A DNA stretch of 64,000 bases from Hortaea werneckii (lineage: Eukaryota > Ascomycota > Dothideomycetes > Mycosphaerellales > Teratosphaeriaceae), in contig JBAOKB010000173.1 in the NCBI GenBank assembly GCA_037044905.1, forward strand, positions 496,001 through 560,000. The letters are read 5' to 3'. The notes under the pieces were generated by a model. The model did not search any database. It was not told where the DNA came from and saw only the letters and a list, made by a program, of their open reading frames with translations. Position 1 is the stretch's first letter. The number at the start of each line of letters is the position of its first letter. Positions 54,621 to 64,000 of this stretch are shown piece by piece. The translations under genes were made by a program, and so were the position numbers.

Positions 54621-55215
54621 GATCTTACGGCAAATGCTCGTGTCTGGACAAGATTAGCACGCAGAGCGGACACCGTCAAGTCCCAGTCTATAGACATGAA
54701 GAGGAAGGCTGATCGTAGACGTAGATAATGACCATATCACTAATAAAGCTCAGAAACTTGATTGAAATGCGCCATGAAGACATTAGGGCCAAGGTTGCCG
54801 AGCTACATATCGTTGAATTCACTTAGCTGAGATTTTGAACTTCGAGACGATCTCAATGCGACGCCGATGAGTCAAGCCAAAAAGAAAAAGAGAGCAGATT
54901 CAGGAAGTGCTGTGGCTTGCAGTCAATCTTGCGCCTTTGCGCAGTGAGCTATTGACTCAGTTGGACTTTGAATTCATAGTGCCGACTCGGCTGGTCCCTA
55001 ATGACAAGATGTTCAACATTGCGGCTTGTGTGGGGTCTACTCTTGATTGGCAACGAGGCAGACTCTGTGCTAGTAATCACTTGCAGTATGCCCTAGATAC
55101 ATTGTACCGTGACAGCAACACACTCTAACCAGTTACTGCAGAGTCAAAGCAGCACGAGCCTTCGAATCTCCATCATAAGCTGAATCATAGTTTCATTTCC
55201 TCCCTTGACGATACA
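54621..55215. other. Intergenic between convergent genes
   Basis: No recognised gene; short frames only. Confidence 0.4.
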
Positions 55216-56388
55216 TCAGATCAAGCGCTTTTGCATCAGATTCATTTTCTTCGATCTCACAATCTCGGCTTGCAAAGGCGCGTAGACCAAGGCAAGCTGA
55301 ACAGCCCCTGTCTGTCGCACTTGCGCCACAACCGAGTCAAAAAGAGTGCCGCTCTTGCCTAGCAACTTCTTCCAGCTTCGAACATTAGCAGACAAGAATG
55401 TTAGATGGGAAGGTATACACACTGTGACTCGGACAACTGGCAGCCCAGCACCAGACAGATACCGGGTCCCAAAGCCAGCTCCATGTTTTTATATCGGCTA
55501 CCGTGGTCGAGCATGTCTTTCACCGTCTTCTCGAGCTGCATCGGTAGAAGCGCGTCGCTCGCACAAGCTGTTACGGTCTGCGTAAGCGCAGTCACGGTCG
55601 GCTTGCCCATGGCTAAGTGGACGTCCAGCAGCACGATACATGCCATACGTTGTGCCATGCGAGACTAATGGTCTTCACAATTGGCGTTGATGTAGAACTT
55701 GATCAGTTCTCCCGGAGGCGCTACACTCTTCACCGCGTGACTGGGCGGCTGCCAAAAAGACAGGGGATCTCTCGTCCACTGAAGACTGTAAGAGGCCAGG
55801 ATCCATCGAGTCGTATCATCAGGGCCTGAATAGGTGGAGAACTTCTCTACCCGGCATCGATCTCGGGCTCCCCGCTTTTGGATCTTGTATTTAGAACCTC
55901 TGAACATCTCTTTGCTGTTCTGTTGTCTACTATAAAGCTGCTCGAGAACTTCATCAAGTGCCGACGGATCATACTGTCTGACTAGTCAGAGTCAAATTAC
56001 GAAATGCTTCATGGATCTCGAACCTTTTCCAGAGCAAGAATGAGCTCGTTCGAAGCCATCATATGATAGAGCAAACCTTGAGCGGCTGTATGACTGCTCG
56101 CAAGCGACATGGATCTCGTCAACCTTTGTACCACAGGTGACCATGCGATTCGTCTCCCCGGCACGCCGTCCACGTCACTGCATTGCTGTTCATGCAGCCA
56201 CCTTATAGCAAATGCAGCTTCTTCAGTGTATGCAGCTTGCTCCGTGCGTGCAGCTCGCTCCGTGCGTGCAGCTCGCTCCGTGCGTGCAGCTTGTTCGGTG
56301 CATGCAGCATGTTCGGCGCGTATAGCTTGTCCAGTACATGCAGCCTGATCAGAATCCGCAGCTTGTTTGATGTCTCTTTGCGCTAGAA
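55216..56388 (-). CDS. Unrecognised four-exon gene with in-frame 18-bp repeat
   Basis: Four exons join in phase: 56388-56024, 55973-55734, 55664-55423, 55375-55216, with introns of 50, 69 and 47 nt. The 69-nt intron removes an apparent in-frame TAG. At least one upstream exon is missing, because the first listed exon starts in phase 1 after cttacag. The first exon encodes six-residue units (AARTER, AARTEQ, AAYTEE) forming a likely helical repeat, then MMASNELILALEK. Exon 2 has DEVLEQLYSRQQNSKEMF; exon 3 MLDHGSRYKNMELALGPGI; exon 4 ends MNLMQKRLI. No domain recognised. It runs divergently from dsRBD 2. Confidence 0.5.
56226..56350. repeat. 18-bp coding minisatellite
   Basis: About seven tandem 18-mers related to gtgcgtgcagctcgctcc, central copies nearly identical, outer ones diverged. 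In-frame on the minus strand, where it encodes repeated Ala-Ala-Arg-Thr-Glu-Arg, so copy-number changes would preserve the reading frame. Confidence 0.8.
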
Positions 56389-56690
56389 CTGTAAGGTGCA
56401 GGTTGGGTTAAGCTCAATGGTGCGGCATCGGTGGTAGCATTTTCATGTGCTAAAACTCCGTCCGGCTGATCTCCCCGCGCGATAAGGCTTGGCAAATGCT
56501 GCTCCACAGCTGATGGGCAAAGGGAACCATGCAAAAGCACCATGCCACTGGTGTGACTCACCCGGAGAGATTTGGTTGCGGCAGCTTCCGCTATCTGGAA
56601 TGCTATTGACGAGTATTTATACCTCGGTCTTCCTAGCTCTCAGAACACGATCTCCTCGAGTACAATTGAGCAAAGACTGTTTATTCACCC

Positions 56691-57496
56691 ATGTCTTGGC
56701 CATTTGAGCTGCGTGATGCGAGAAACAGCCGCGTCTCTGACGATGGCATGTCGGATGACTCCAATTTCGAACATCTCAGCCCCGAAGACGGTGCGGCTCC
56801 TCTGGAGGAAGTAGTCTTACAGTGGCTTGGCGAGCGGGTTTTGTCTTCTAGACTTGCGCAGATGATTGTTTGTCATGCTCCAGCGAACATCACGTCAGGA
56901 GATCTAGATGTGAGTAGGATACGGCCCCTCTCATGGCCGGAATCAACTGACCCTAAGAAAATCAGTTGCGGCTGCTTCAGCAGAAGGTCGCAATTCCTTA
57001 CGCAGAACGGTTGTAGGAGGCTGCCGCTTGCAGAGGCACGAAGCGGGAAGAAAATCCGAATAGCACGCGAGAGTCAATATTCCGAGCTTACTGCGTTGCC
57101 ATAGGGGCTCTGGCTTTTTCCAGTGACGCAGATAGCCGAAGGAGTCTGGAGATACTCGTCAGTCCTACAGCGAAATCTGTCGATCATATTACAACAAGGA
57201 GAAGAGAAGCAGCAGCTGAAGGTGGAAGTCTCACCGCTCTATCTGGCGAAAGCTTGGATGGGCTGAGCTGCCGCCAAACAGTGCTAGCTCATTATAGCAT
57301 GGCACTCAAGGAGCATGGCGACAGTATCGGCAAAGAGGTCCTCTACGATATTCGACCATCCGTGCTTCGTCCATCTATGTTTCGTGCACTAGTTGATGTC
57401 AATGGCTCGTGTTATGAAGGAGAAGCGAGGACGAAGAGGGACGCAAAGCACTTGGCGAGTAGAGCAGCCTGTAGGGCGATGAAGATTGCAACGTGA
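56691..57496 (+). CDS. dsRNA-binding domain protein 2 (possible RNase III-like region plus dsRBD)
   Basis: Exon 1, 56691-56909 (MSWPFELRDARNSR ... APANITSGDLD), ends at a gtgagt donor in phase 0. Using the acceptor at 56965 gives LRLLQQKVAIPYAERL and one in-frame TAG (57014-57016) before 160 open codons; using ttgtag at 57016 as acceptor (107-nt intron) removes it, also in phase. Both are possible. Later residues include SIFRAYCVAIGALAF, as in paralogue 1, and a C-terminal dsRBD: LAHYSMALKEHGDSIGKEVL, PSMFRALVDVNGSCYEG and KRDAKHLASRAACRAMKI. LEEVVLQWLGERVL resembles an RNase III helix but lacks catalytic residues. Followed 323 bp later by deaminase 2. Confidence 0.65.
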
Positions 57497-57819
57497 AAGA
57501 GCCATGACCAGCTCAAGGGAGATACATTCGTCTTCCTCCTTAAGACAAGGCAAATATCTATCTTCATTCCTCAGACCGTATGTTTAGAGGCCTTTTCGCA
57601 GATAACGGTCATGCTAGAGCTGCGCCACGATGTGATGCGTAAATTGACTTACGTCGGGTGAAATGGCAATTTTAAAAGCTGTCCAAAGACCTGCTTAGCC
57701 ATGTATAACGTCAGATCTACGTGCACTCACCTTCTGACAGACACAAAATTTCGTTCTCCGCTTCCGTGCGGTACACCTCCGTCCACCACCCGTTGTCTCT
57801 TCGAGAGTGGACCTTCGCG

Positions 57820-59172
57820 ATGGCGGCAAAAGCCAATGTCATCGCTCAGAACCTCAGCATAACTGCTTGCGATCTTTACGACAGTCTTTTCATACAAAGT
57901 CTTCTTCAACACAGCTCAGGGTCGGACGTCGCATATATCAACATTCCAGACGGCAGAGGCCATACTCGATCGCTCTGGCAGCAGTTCTTGGATGATCTCT
58001 GCTTCTTATGTGACTCGAAGCCTGCAGGCAAAAGCGTTGTATCCATCGCTGTCGAGCAGAGGCGAACTGGTATCGCTACTTTCTGGATCGCCACATCCCC
58101 TAGTCATCAATGGAGTGCGCAAAGGCATCTCACCGAAGTCCTCAGGCTTCTCGCCCGCTGTTCCGTCAAACACTTCGACGCCAACCAAACAGCAATCGAC
58201 ATCACTCGGAGCTCAGTGGAACGCAGTCGGTCACGAATACAAAACTACGTGAAAATGCTTGAGCGGATCCTTTCTGGAGAGGCTGTGAGTAATACCAAAA
58301 GCTTTCGGTTGAGCGGTAAGATGTTCGAAGAAGCTAATATGGCTCAAAAGGGCCTGACGGGCATTGAAGCGGATGTCGTCCTTGGACTCAAAGCTATTTT
58401 GAACAACAGAGGATGTCATCTTAGTCTTTGCAAGGCAGCACATGATTTCCGACATTCTGATGTATATAACTGGCTCAAATCTTCGACGGACGAGGGTCTG
58501 CACAGATTTCGGAGCAGCGCAAGACACGTGGTGGCACGTTTAGGTCACTGGCACAAGACCGCTGAGTCCATTGTGACCCACGCGTCCGATTTTGTCTCAA
58601 TCTTGCAGGATGCTGTCGTACAATCAGTTCCGCCTCCGGGATATAATGAAGTCAGACTGAAGCTGGATGAAGATCTGCGGGACTTGGTCATGCGTGTTTT
58701 CCCAGGCTTGAGAGGGTCATCCATGTGCGAGTCACTGCTTGACAGAATTCTAAAGGCTGAGTCTCTCATTTCATGGTTTCGCTCGGCCTGTGCGAAAGGG
58801 GTACTGAGGACCAGGCCACATGCGGAGGTCGTGATGCTCAAGTTCTTCCATAAAGCGGAGATGCCATTCGTCAACGACGATAGGTATATCGCATGCAGCA
58901 AGCCTTCTTGCCATTGCTGCGCTTTATACTTCTTAGCTCACCCTTGGGAAGTCCATCAGCGACCTGGGCATGGCAACGTTTGGGTGCAGTGGGCTGTACC
59001 ATACTGGCCTGAGTGGTCACCGATCGACAGCCTCGACATCAACATCCTCAGACGCATGACAGACATGACGGGCGAGATGTCTCGAGCATCATGGACAGGC
59101 GGTGCTCGTCCTCTCAGGCGGTATGAATCTACCATAGGCATTACAACGGTCAGGACAGGGAGTGTCTGTTGA
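57820..59172 (+). CDS. OTT_1508-like zinc deaminase, paralogue 2
   Basis: 450 residues from the ATG at 57820 (MAAKANVIAQNL); the frame is open upstream to 57721 without an ATG. It aligns over its length with paralogue 1: CDLYDSLFIQSLLQHSS, FLDDLCFLCDSKPAGKSVVS, VVARLGHWHKTAES, and the catalytic part RPHAEVVMLKFF ... DDRYIACSKPSCHCCALYFLAH ... GHGNVWVQWAVP. HAE and the PSCxCC cysteines are intact, so zinc binding is expected. No signal peptide or membrane helix. Same direction as the preceding dsRBD gene, reproducing the locus 1 arrangement. Confidence 0.85.
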   Translation: MAAKANVIAQNLSITACDLYDSLFIQSLLQHSSGSDVAYINIPDGRGHTRSLWQQFLDDLCFLCDSKPAGKSVVSIAVEQRRTGIATFWIATSPSHQWSAQRHLTEVLRLLARCSVKHFDANQTAIDITRSSVERSRSRIQNYVKMLERILSGEAVSNTKSFRLSGKMFEEANMAQKGLTGIEADVVLGLKAILNNRGCHLSLCKAAHDFRHSDVYNWLKSSTDEGLHRFRSSARHVVARLGHWHKTAESIVTHASDFVSILQDAVVQSVPPPGYNEVRLKLDEDLRDLVMRVFPGLRGSSMCESLLDRILKAESLISWFRSACAKGVLRTRPHAEVVMLKFFHKAEMPFVNDDRYIACSKPSCHCCALYFLAHPWEVHQRPGHGNVWVQWAVPYWPEWSPIDSLDINILRRMTDMTGEMSRASWTGGARPLRRYESTIGITTVRTGSVC

Positions 59173-59227
59173 TCTAGTCGGAACCATTGTCACACCGAGC
59201 TCTCCAATACGATCCCAAGTGCAGCCA

Positions 59228-59971
59228 TCAGTCCCAGTATTCTCGGGACGCAGATTTAGATTTGGAAGTACTCAACATCTCAACCAGCTCCACCGCCAAT
59301 TCACCACCCTCGGCGACTAGACGACGGAACGAAGATCTCGAGAGCAGATCGTCCACATTTGAGCGAACAGTACGCATGGCAGCCCCCCGAATTTTGTCTT
59401 CTTTCTTCAGCGTGTTTGCGTATACCTCTTGTAAACACGCCGTCAATCCATCGATGACCCAAAGCCGGTCTATTTTGTTCTGGAAACGCTTCAATGCGAG
59501 CTCTTTCAAGTCGTGCACGTAAAACTCGTCGGCCATGAAATAGACTCGAGAGTCTTTCAGAAGCTCGTCTTCATCTACCGGCCGATAAGCATGAGGTTGA
59601 AGGCTTGTGTCGTGCCTACTGTACCTTGTATATCGACATCGACCGGGATCTCGTTTCCGTACGTACCCGTGTAAAGAAACTGTAACACCCTGAAGTACGA
59701 CGGCTCTTTTCCCTCAGGACAAGTAAGTGTTCGCGTGGACGCTTCAGCAAAAACGCCACTCAAAGCTTTCGCAAAGTATTCATACTGCGCGCACAGTACA
59801 ACTCGGGGAATTTGGATGATGGTGTTGCCCAGAACGACCGTGGCATCGGCGAAGGTTGGGTCCATGAAGTGCCTGGTAGATGTCAGCTTTAAATCGTGAA
59901 TCCGGATTGAGCGCAGCTGACCTAGCGAGCTTGGGAGTCAACTGACCATGGTAATCTTTGTTAGACGACAT
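59228..59971 (-). CDS. BTB/POZ domain protein
   Basis: Three exons, 59971-59922, 59872-59625 and 59574-59228, with introns of 49 and 50 nt that join in phase. The protein starts MSSNKDYHGQLTPKLARHF and has the BTB core DATVVLGNTIIQIPRVVLC, YFAKALSGVFAEA and YFRVLQFLYTGTYGNE, then DSRVYFMADEFYVHDLKELA and a helical C-terminus. This is the common short fungal BTB family, probably dimerising and perhaps an adaptor for Cul3 ligases. About 215 residues. Convergent with deaminase 2, with 55 bp between stops. Confidence 0.8.
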
Positions 59972-61343
59972 TTCGATATCAACGGTTTCTGACGAGGACG
60001 CGACTAATGTTCCTCAGCGTTTTAGTGCTTGACGGCAGATGAGGCGATGTGCAGTGATTGAGCAGGTCAAGTTTGCTGGCTGAACGCCTAGTACGCTGGC
60101 GGTTTAACACCCGATCTCCTGTTGCTTTGCGCGGTGGGCACTATTGCAGGGTAATTGTACTCTACGTCGCTCAAGCTTCTTACTGCTCGGCTCGGTATGC
60201 TGCTCGATCTCGGCGCGATCAAGCCCCTTACCGCCTATGCTAAGCTGCGGTGATCATGTGGTGCGGCGCCTTGGCATGATAAAGATGATGCGTTGAGGTG
60301 ATCAACAAGCATACGTCTGAGCTCATCTACGGGACCGCCGAATCCGCGTGCTGCGAGAAAACCCAGGGCCACTGTGAGTCTGCTCCAGCCGCCATGACCA
60401 CAGTATCATAACCCTAATATTTCAATGCCTAACTATACCGCGGTGAAGGGACAATGGAACGTTCGCAAGGAGCTTTGGAGAAGGGCTGAACAGGTGTGCT
60501 CGCTTCCGTACAGAGCTTAGGTATAAATAGTTGGTGTATTCGGACGTGGTCTCACCTTGCGAGGGTTCAGGCACAGTCTTCAATACATGTCTTCCTATTT
60601 CAAATGCATCCAAATGACGTGGCCTGGAAGCGGACCCAGATCGAGTTCATATGAACGCCGAGCAACACCGAGGGAATGCCACTCGGCCAAAGCTTCCAGG
60701 ATAGAGGTGCTTTTGCCGGAAGCTAACCCGCACAGACGACAATCTGCGGCAATAGTGCAGAAGAGGATGAGGTTGGGCAGGTGGGGATTGTTGCTTGTCG
60801 ATACTTATAAATCGATGCAGTGGCCATCGCACGAATGATATTCTGCAGAACAAGAACACAGGAGCGCACGAATCAAGTGCTGTGGACACTCATGCGCCTG
60901 ATAGGAAGATTACACTTTAGTCCCGATGTGGAACAAAGAGTGAACTAGCGATACGCGCCTGCAGACACTAAATCGCCGTACGGCAAACGTGGACATAGGT
61001 TGTCCACGTCTGTGCCGTGGCGATACAGTGGTGCGACGATCAGCATGTGCAGACGTCTGTCGGCATCATTGTGACATGAGCTTGTACCAGTCTTCAACAA
61101 AGGCGATGTAAAATGTGCGTCTCAACCCTCACATGAGAAGGCATGAGCCCCGCAGGCATGCTAGCTCGCGTACTACGCACCGGCGTCTGCTGGATTATCT
61201 AAAACCTTGTGTTGTTCTTCCACTCGAAAAGATCTGCATCTGGTCCTCCGACTTCAAGACCACCATACGCTTCATCTCCTTTAGGTCGGATTTCGATCTC
61301 AATCCAAGTTACTTGACCCGCGAATGTCGATAAGAATTATACA
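59972..61343. other. Intergenic, nothing recognised
   Basis: No motif in the short frames on either strand. Should include the promoters of the divergent BTB gene and the small gene at 61.3 kb. Confidence 0.4.
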
Positions 61344-61773
61344 ATGACTGGAACGAAGGCAAAGCGAAGGGCCGACAAGGAGAGCAAAATTGCAGAGCTT
61401 GAGCGAGCCATGCAGGCCTTCAGTCTGACCTACGGCCGAGACGATCAGAAATTGGAGAAGTGGCAGTTATTATGCGATGATTGCGGCGTCGAAAGTAGCT
61501 CCAGCATTAAAAAGTGCAAGGCGGTAAGCTCAGGAGCCGTTTTGGATGACTTGCGTGTTTTCTGATCATGATCAGGCTCTTCGAACAGTATCGATCAATA
61601 TATGGGATTTGATCAGGGCTCGAGAGAGTGGACAACTACCAGTGGCAGGGTATGAAACCAAATCTCAGTTGCGGAAAGATTTGAAGAATCCTTCTCGCCG
61701 ATTTCCATTGGCGCAGCTAAAAACAGTGGAGGAGAACAAACTGTTGAAAGCACTTCTGGTGGTGATTGTGTAG
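61344..61773 (+). CDS. Small conserved fungal protein of unknown function
   Basis: Two exons, 61344-61523 and 61576-61773, intron 52 nt (gtaagc ... tgatcag), phase 0. 125 residues: a basic start (MTGTKAKRRADKESKIAELE), a helix, LEKWQLLCDDCGV, then after the intron LRTVSINIWDLIRARESGQLP and FPLAQLKTVEENKLLKALLVVI. This layout (short charged helix, W-x-x-L-C, N-I-x-D-L, F-P, L-L-x-x-I) recurs in many small hypothetical proteins of filamentous ascomycetes. Function unknown; possibly a protein-interaction module. Confidence 0.65.
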
Positions 61774-62594
61774 GTATAGAAGCCATCTACTAGCGTGAAA
61801 GTCGGATGCTGTGCATGAAACCCGAGTGTCTTAATGTGCTCGTCGACGTGTCCGCCTGGAGTATTCTGCTGGCTAAAATTCCCTATTTACTCCTTCGAAA
61901 GGGGTCGTTCATCCCTAACGAAAAAGAGACATTGTAGGCAACGGCGCTCTATCGGAAATCGCTCGCTCGATCTGATTGAGAAGCAAGATAGCCGAGAACT
62001 ACGAGAATCGATCATGTATATTCGCGCAGCTCAGATCTCGGGCAGTAAAGATCGGAAGCACAGACCTGATGTCACGACTGACATGTTAGATGCCGCTTGT
62101 GGCAGTACCACAAAATGATAGAGGGAAGAGCTTGCTGTCCATGGCGCCGGCCTCTCTGTAAGATCGTCGTTGTTTCAACTGCTCCTAGACAATCTGCTGG
62201 CGGCACTGGTCTTCGCCATTGCAGACCTCGATAAAAGGAGTCAACCTTTGAGCTACGCGAAGTTGCTGCGCTCCAAGGGGATTCTAGGGAGAGCGCTCGT
62301 AAAGGAGAGCCATGTGACGTTTACCGCGAGCGATTAGAGGCCAAAGTTCGCTCATTTCCGCGCCGTACGCGGGCTGAAGGCAACGAAAATCATGCTCACT
62401 GCTCGCGGCCCTCTAGGGATTCGAGCCGGAGGAGAGCATGGCCGCCCCATTGACAAAGTTACTAGAGCCGTCACGACATGTGCAAACCCAGGAGCTTAAG
62501 TAAAAGGCACTCGAGCTAGGCATGCGGGTAAAGCGTTATCTGGGTCTGCTAAAAGGCGTAGTACACAACCGTCGCAGGAAACAGTGCAAAGAAG
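61774..62594. other. Intergenic, possible decayed upstream part of the helicase relic
   Basis: No firm gene. Plus-strand frames around 62160-62560 may be degraded helicase sequence but carry no clear motif. Confidence 0.3.
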
Positions 62595-62785
62595 CTGCAC
62601 TATGCTTACCATCAAGCTTCGACTGTAGATAATGAGGAGAGGCTGGCTGCAAGGTTGAAGGGAAGCGAGCTCATCGTAGCGACTTCGGCGCTGGAAACGG
62701 GCGTAAGCTTCCCGAAATCGTCTTCACTCTACACATGGACATACCGGACGGCATGATCAATTTCCCGCGGAATTTTGGGCTTTGA
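62595..62785 (+). pseudogene. RecQ-type (telomere-linked-helicase-like) helicase relic
   Basis: The frame reads YHQASTVDNEERLAARLKGS, ELIVATSALETGVSFP, then after a one-base frame change EIVFTLHMDIPDGMINFPRN. This corresponds to the C-terminal RecA-like lobe of RecQ helicases (the I-V-A-T-x-A-x-G-x-G-V-x-x-P block, followed by H-x-x-x-P-x-x-x-I-x-F). The G of the usual A-L-G-T-G is E, the Q-E-S-G-R-A-G-R motif is absent and a stop follows. Fungal subtelomeres often carry such helicases and their relics. Confidence 0.55.
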
Positions 62786-62883
62786 ACACCTCTTTGCAGT
62801 TCTGTTGTCTACTGTAAAGCTGCTCGAGACCTTTATGAATCCTCGCAGTACCTGCTCTTGGCTTGTGATGCTCCCTTCAATTA

Positions 62884-64000
62884 CTATGGCCCGATCAAGT
62901 TCTTCATGGCCTCCGTCAAACTCGCGATCTCCTTGTGCAGTCTCGTTCGTGAACGCTTCACCGTCGTGGCCTCGCCAGCAACTTGTTGCAGAACGTCGGC
63001 GGATAGGCGACTGATGTACACCGGCGAGAACAGCGCGAGAGGACTGTCCTCGCAAGTCAACAAGCAATGGACTACAGCCTGTTTGCATATACTGTCCACA
63101 AAAGTCTTACGACTGACTTTATAGTAGGCACACAAGATATGATGGATATCTTCGATGGCATATTCCTCATTGCTCATGTTGTGCGATGTTTCCATCGCAC
63201 GCTCAAGCCGAACTACCATTCCGTGACTACCATTGTGGAACGCCATGCCTTTCAGCTTTGAGTTGTGGTTCTCTTGGCGACTATTGCTCGTTAGAGAGGA
63301 TTCAAAACTAATAAGCATTCGATGACGGTCGACTCACCATTTTTGCAAGTTGTCGTTGAAGTAATGGTTCATCGTGATCGGGATATCGCTATGTTCGACT
63401 TCTAGGAGAAATTTGCTGCGTGCGATGGCGGTCTGGTAGCGAGCAAGAAGCTCCTCCGATAGCTTGCTTCCCAAGCGTTGGCGAACAGCTTGATCGGGAC
63501 AGGTCGCGTCTAAAGCTGTTTCAACAAAGCGATGGACGAGCGTGATGACGTCGCCGACGAAGCCCAGACTGACATCGCACCACTTGGAGCACTGTTTCCT
63601 CATTGTTGTACCCAATATCGAAGGATTGAACGTACCAAGTTCAAAGCCCCGATTTCCCTGGAACACTTGCCTAAGCCATGCGTGGATTCCATCCGAGCGC
63701 GGCAGAGGCAGACTTTGAACGGGTGGGACAATGTCCACCAAGTCTTCGTGATCGTCTACTACGCGGCTGTCGAAGCGTCGACCACCCTCCAGACTCACCT
63801 CAGCCACACCGATATTTTCCTCGTCTTCGAGCACGGTGAGCGGCAGATTCTTCCAGCCTTCAGGCATCTTCGTCTTGAAGGCGTAAGTTGCACCATAAGT
63901 AGCCATATCCTCTGAAAACGCCTTCATCCGCGCGACGATTGCAGGGGCAAGGCGGAGACTGGGGTATTTTTCAAATGCTTCGTGAGCACCGTGGTTGGCG
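62884..64000 (-). CDS. Dynamin-like GTPase, stalk and GED (3' part)
   Basis: Exons 64000(edge)-63338 and 63280-62884, intron 57 nt (gtgagt ... tctctaac ... gcaatag), joined in phase. The stalk shows HAWLRQVFQGNRGFELGTFN, MRKQCSKWCDVSLGFVGDVI and DIPITMNHYFNDNLQKCRQE; the effector domain shows EDIHHILCAYYKVSRKTFVD, LLTCEDSPLALFSPVYIS and KEIASLTEAMKNLIGP before the stop. This is the fungal Mx/Vps1-like dynamin family common in Pezizomycotina. The GTPase domain lies beyond the right edge. No pleckstrin domain is seen. A 308-bp piece including the stop is duplicated at 31793-32100. Confidence 0.85.

Noticed and set aside
55654..55672. In-frame TAG as a recoded stop in the 55-56 kb gene
   Set aside because: A 69-nt intron with matching phase (55665-55733) removes it, so splicing is the simpler explanation.
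1..64000. tRNA, rRNA, CRISPR arrays, bacterial-type promoters or riboswitches
   Set aside because: No cloverleaf with A and B boxes, no rRNA-like sequence and no repeat-spacer array was seen; the DNA is fungal.

Overview
This window is nuclear DNA of a filamentous ascomycete (Pezizomycotina, possibly Dothideomycetes). Genes carry short GT-AG introns of about 47-70 nt with CTRAY-like branch points. The families present are fungal ones: a Zn2Cys6 factor fused to a hexapeptide acetyltransferase, an F-box-like protein, a fungal HNH_2 nuclease, OTT_1508-like deaminases, a BTB protein, a Pth11/rhodopsin-like fragment and a dynamin-like GTPase. Gene density is low, relics are many, and several blocks are duplicated. 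A RecQ-type helicase relic resembling telomere-linked helicases lies beside the dynamin gene. The region therefore looks accessory, possibly subtelomeric; no telomere repeat array is visible.

Layout. 0-1.3 kb: copy A of a dispersed gene element that leaves the window on the left. 1.3-12 kb: secreted double-psi-barrel protein, acetyltransferase/Zn2Cys6 fusion, JmjC-like protein with an adjoining C2H2 exon, a 9-bp minisatellite, a 34-nt G tract and an F-box-like gene. 15.7-19.7 kb: a patchwork of two 5'-truncated MFS transporters, a rhodopsin-like fragment and an FAD-linked oxidase. 20.2-25 kb: a 1055-codon orphan ORF, an AT-rich island and a charged coiled-coil protein. 26.7-32.1 kb: an M49-like remnant, copies C and B of the dispersed element, and a 308-bp duplicate of the dynamin GED placed a few bases beyond the end of copy B. 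36.8-42.9 kb: HNH nuclease, deaminase 1, dsRBD protein 1 and a CCCH protein. 44.5-50.1 kb: an SRPK-like kinase pseudogene, a bZIP scrap and a small Myb-like gene. 52.6-60 kb: a P-loop/HAD/phosphoribosyltransferase tri-domain protein, an unrecognised four-exon gene with an in-frame 18-bp repeat, dsRBD protein 2, deaminase 2 and a BTB gene. 61.3-64 kb: a small two-exon fungal gene, the helicase relic and the 3' half of the dynamin gene.

The most interesting structure is a gene pair found twice. A dsRNA-binding-domain gene is followed, in the same direction, by an OTT_1508-like zinc deaminase: 42.3 to 39.9 kb on the minus strand and 56.7 to 59.2 kb on the plus strand. Both members are paralogous between the loci and both deaminases keep their zinc-ligand motifs. 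This suggests a mobile or duplicating dsRNA-recognition plus deaminase module (RNA editing or anti-element defence). The function is inference; the pairing and the motifs are visible in the sequence.

Gene models were built by eye from reading frames and splice signals. Start codons and first exons are the least certain parts.
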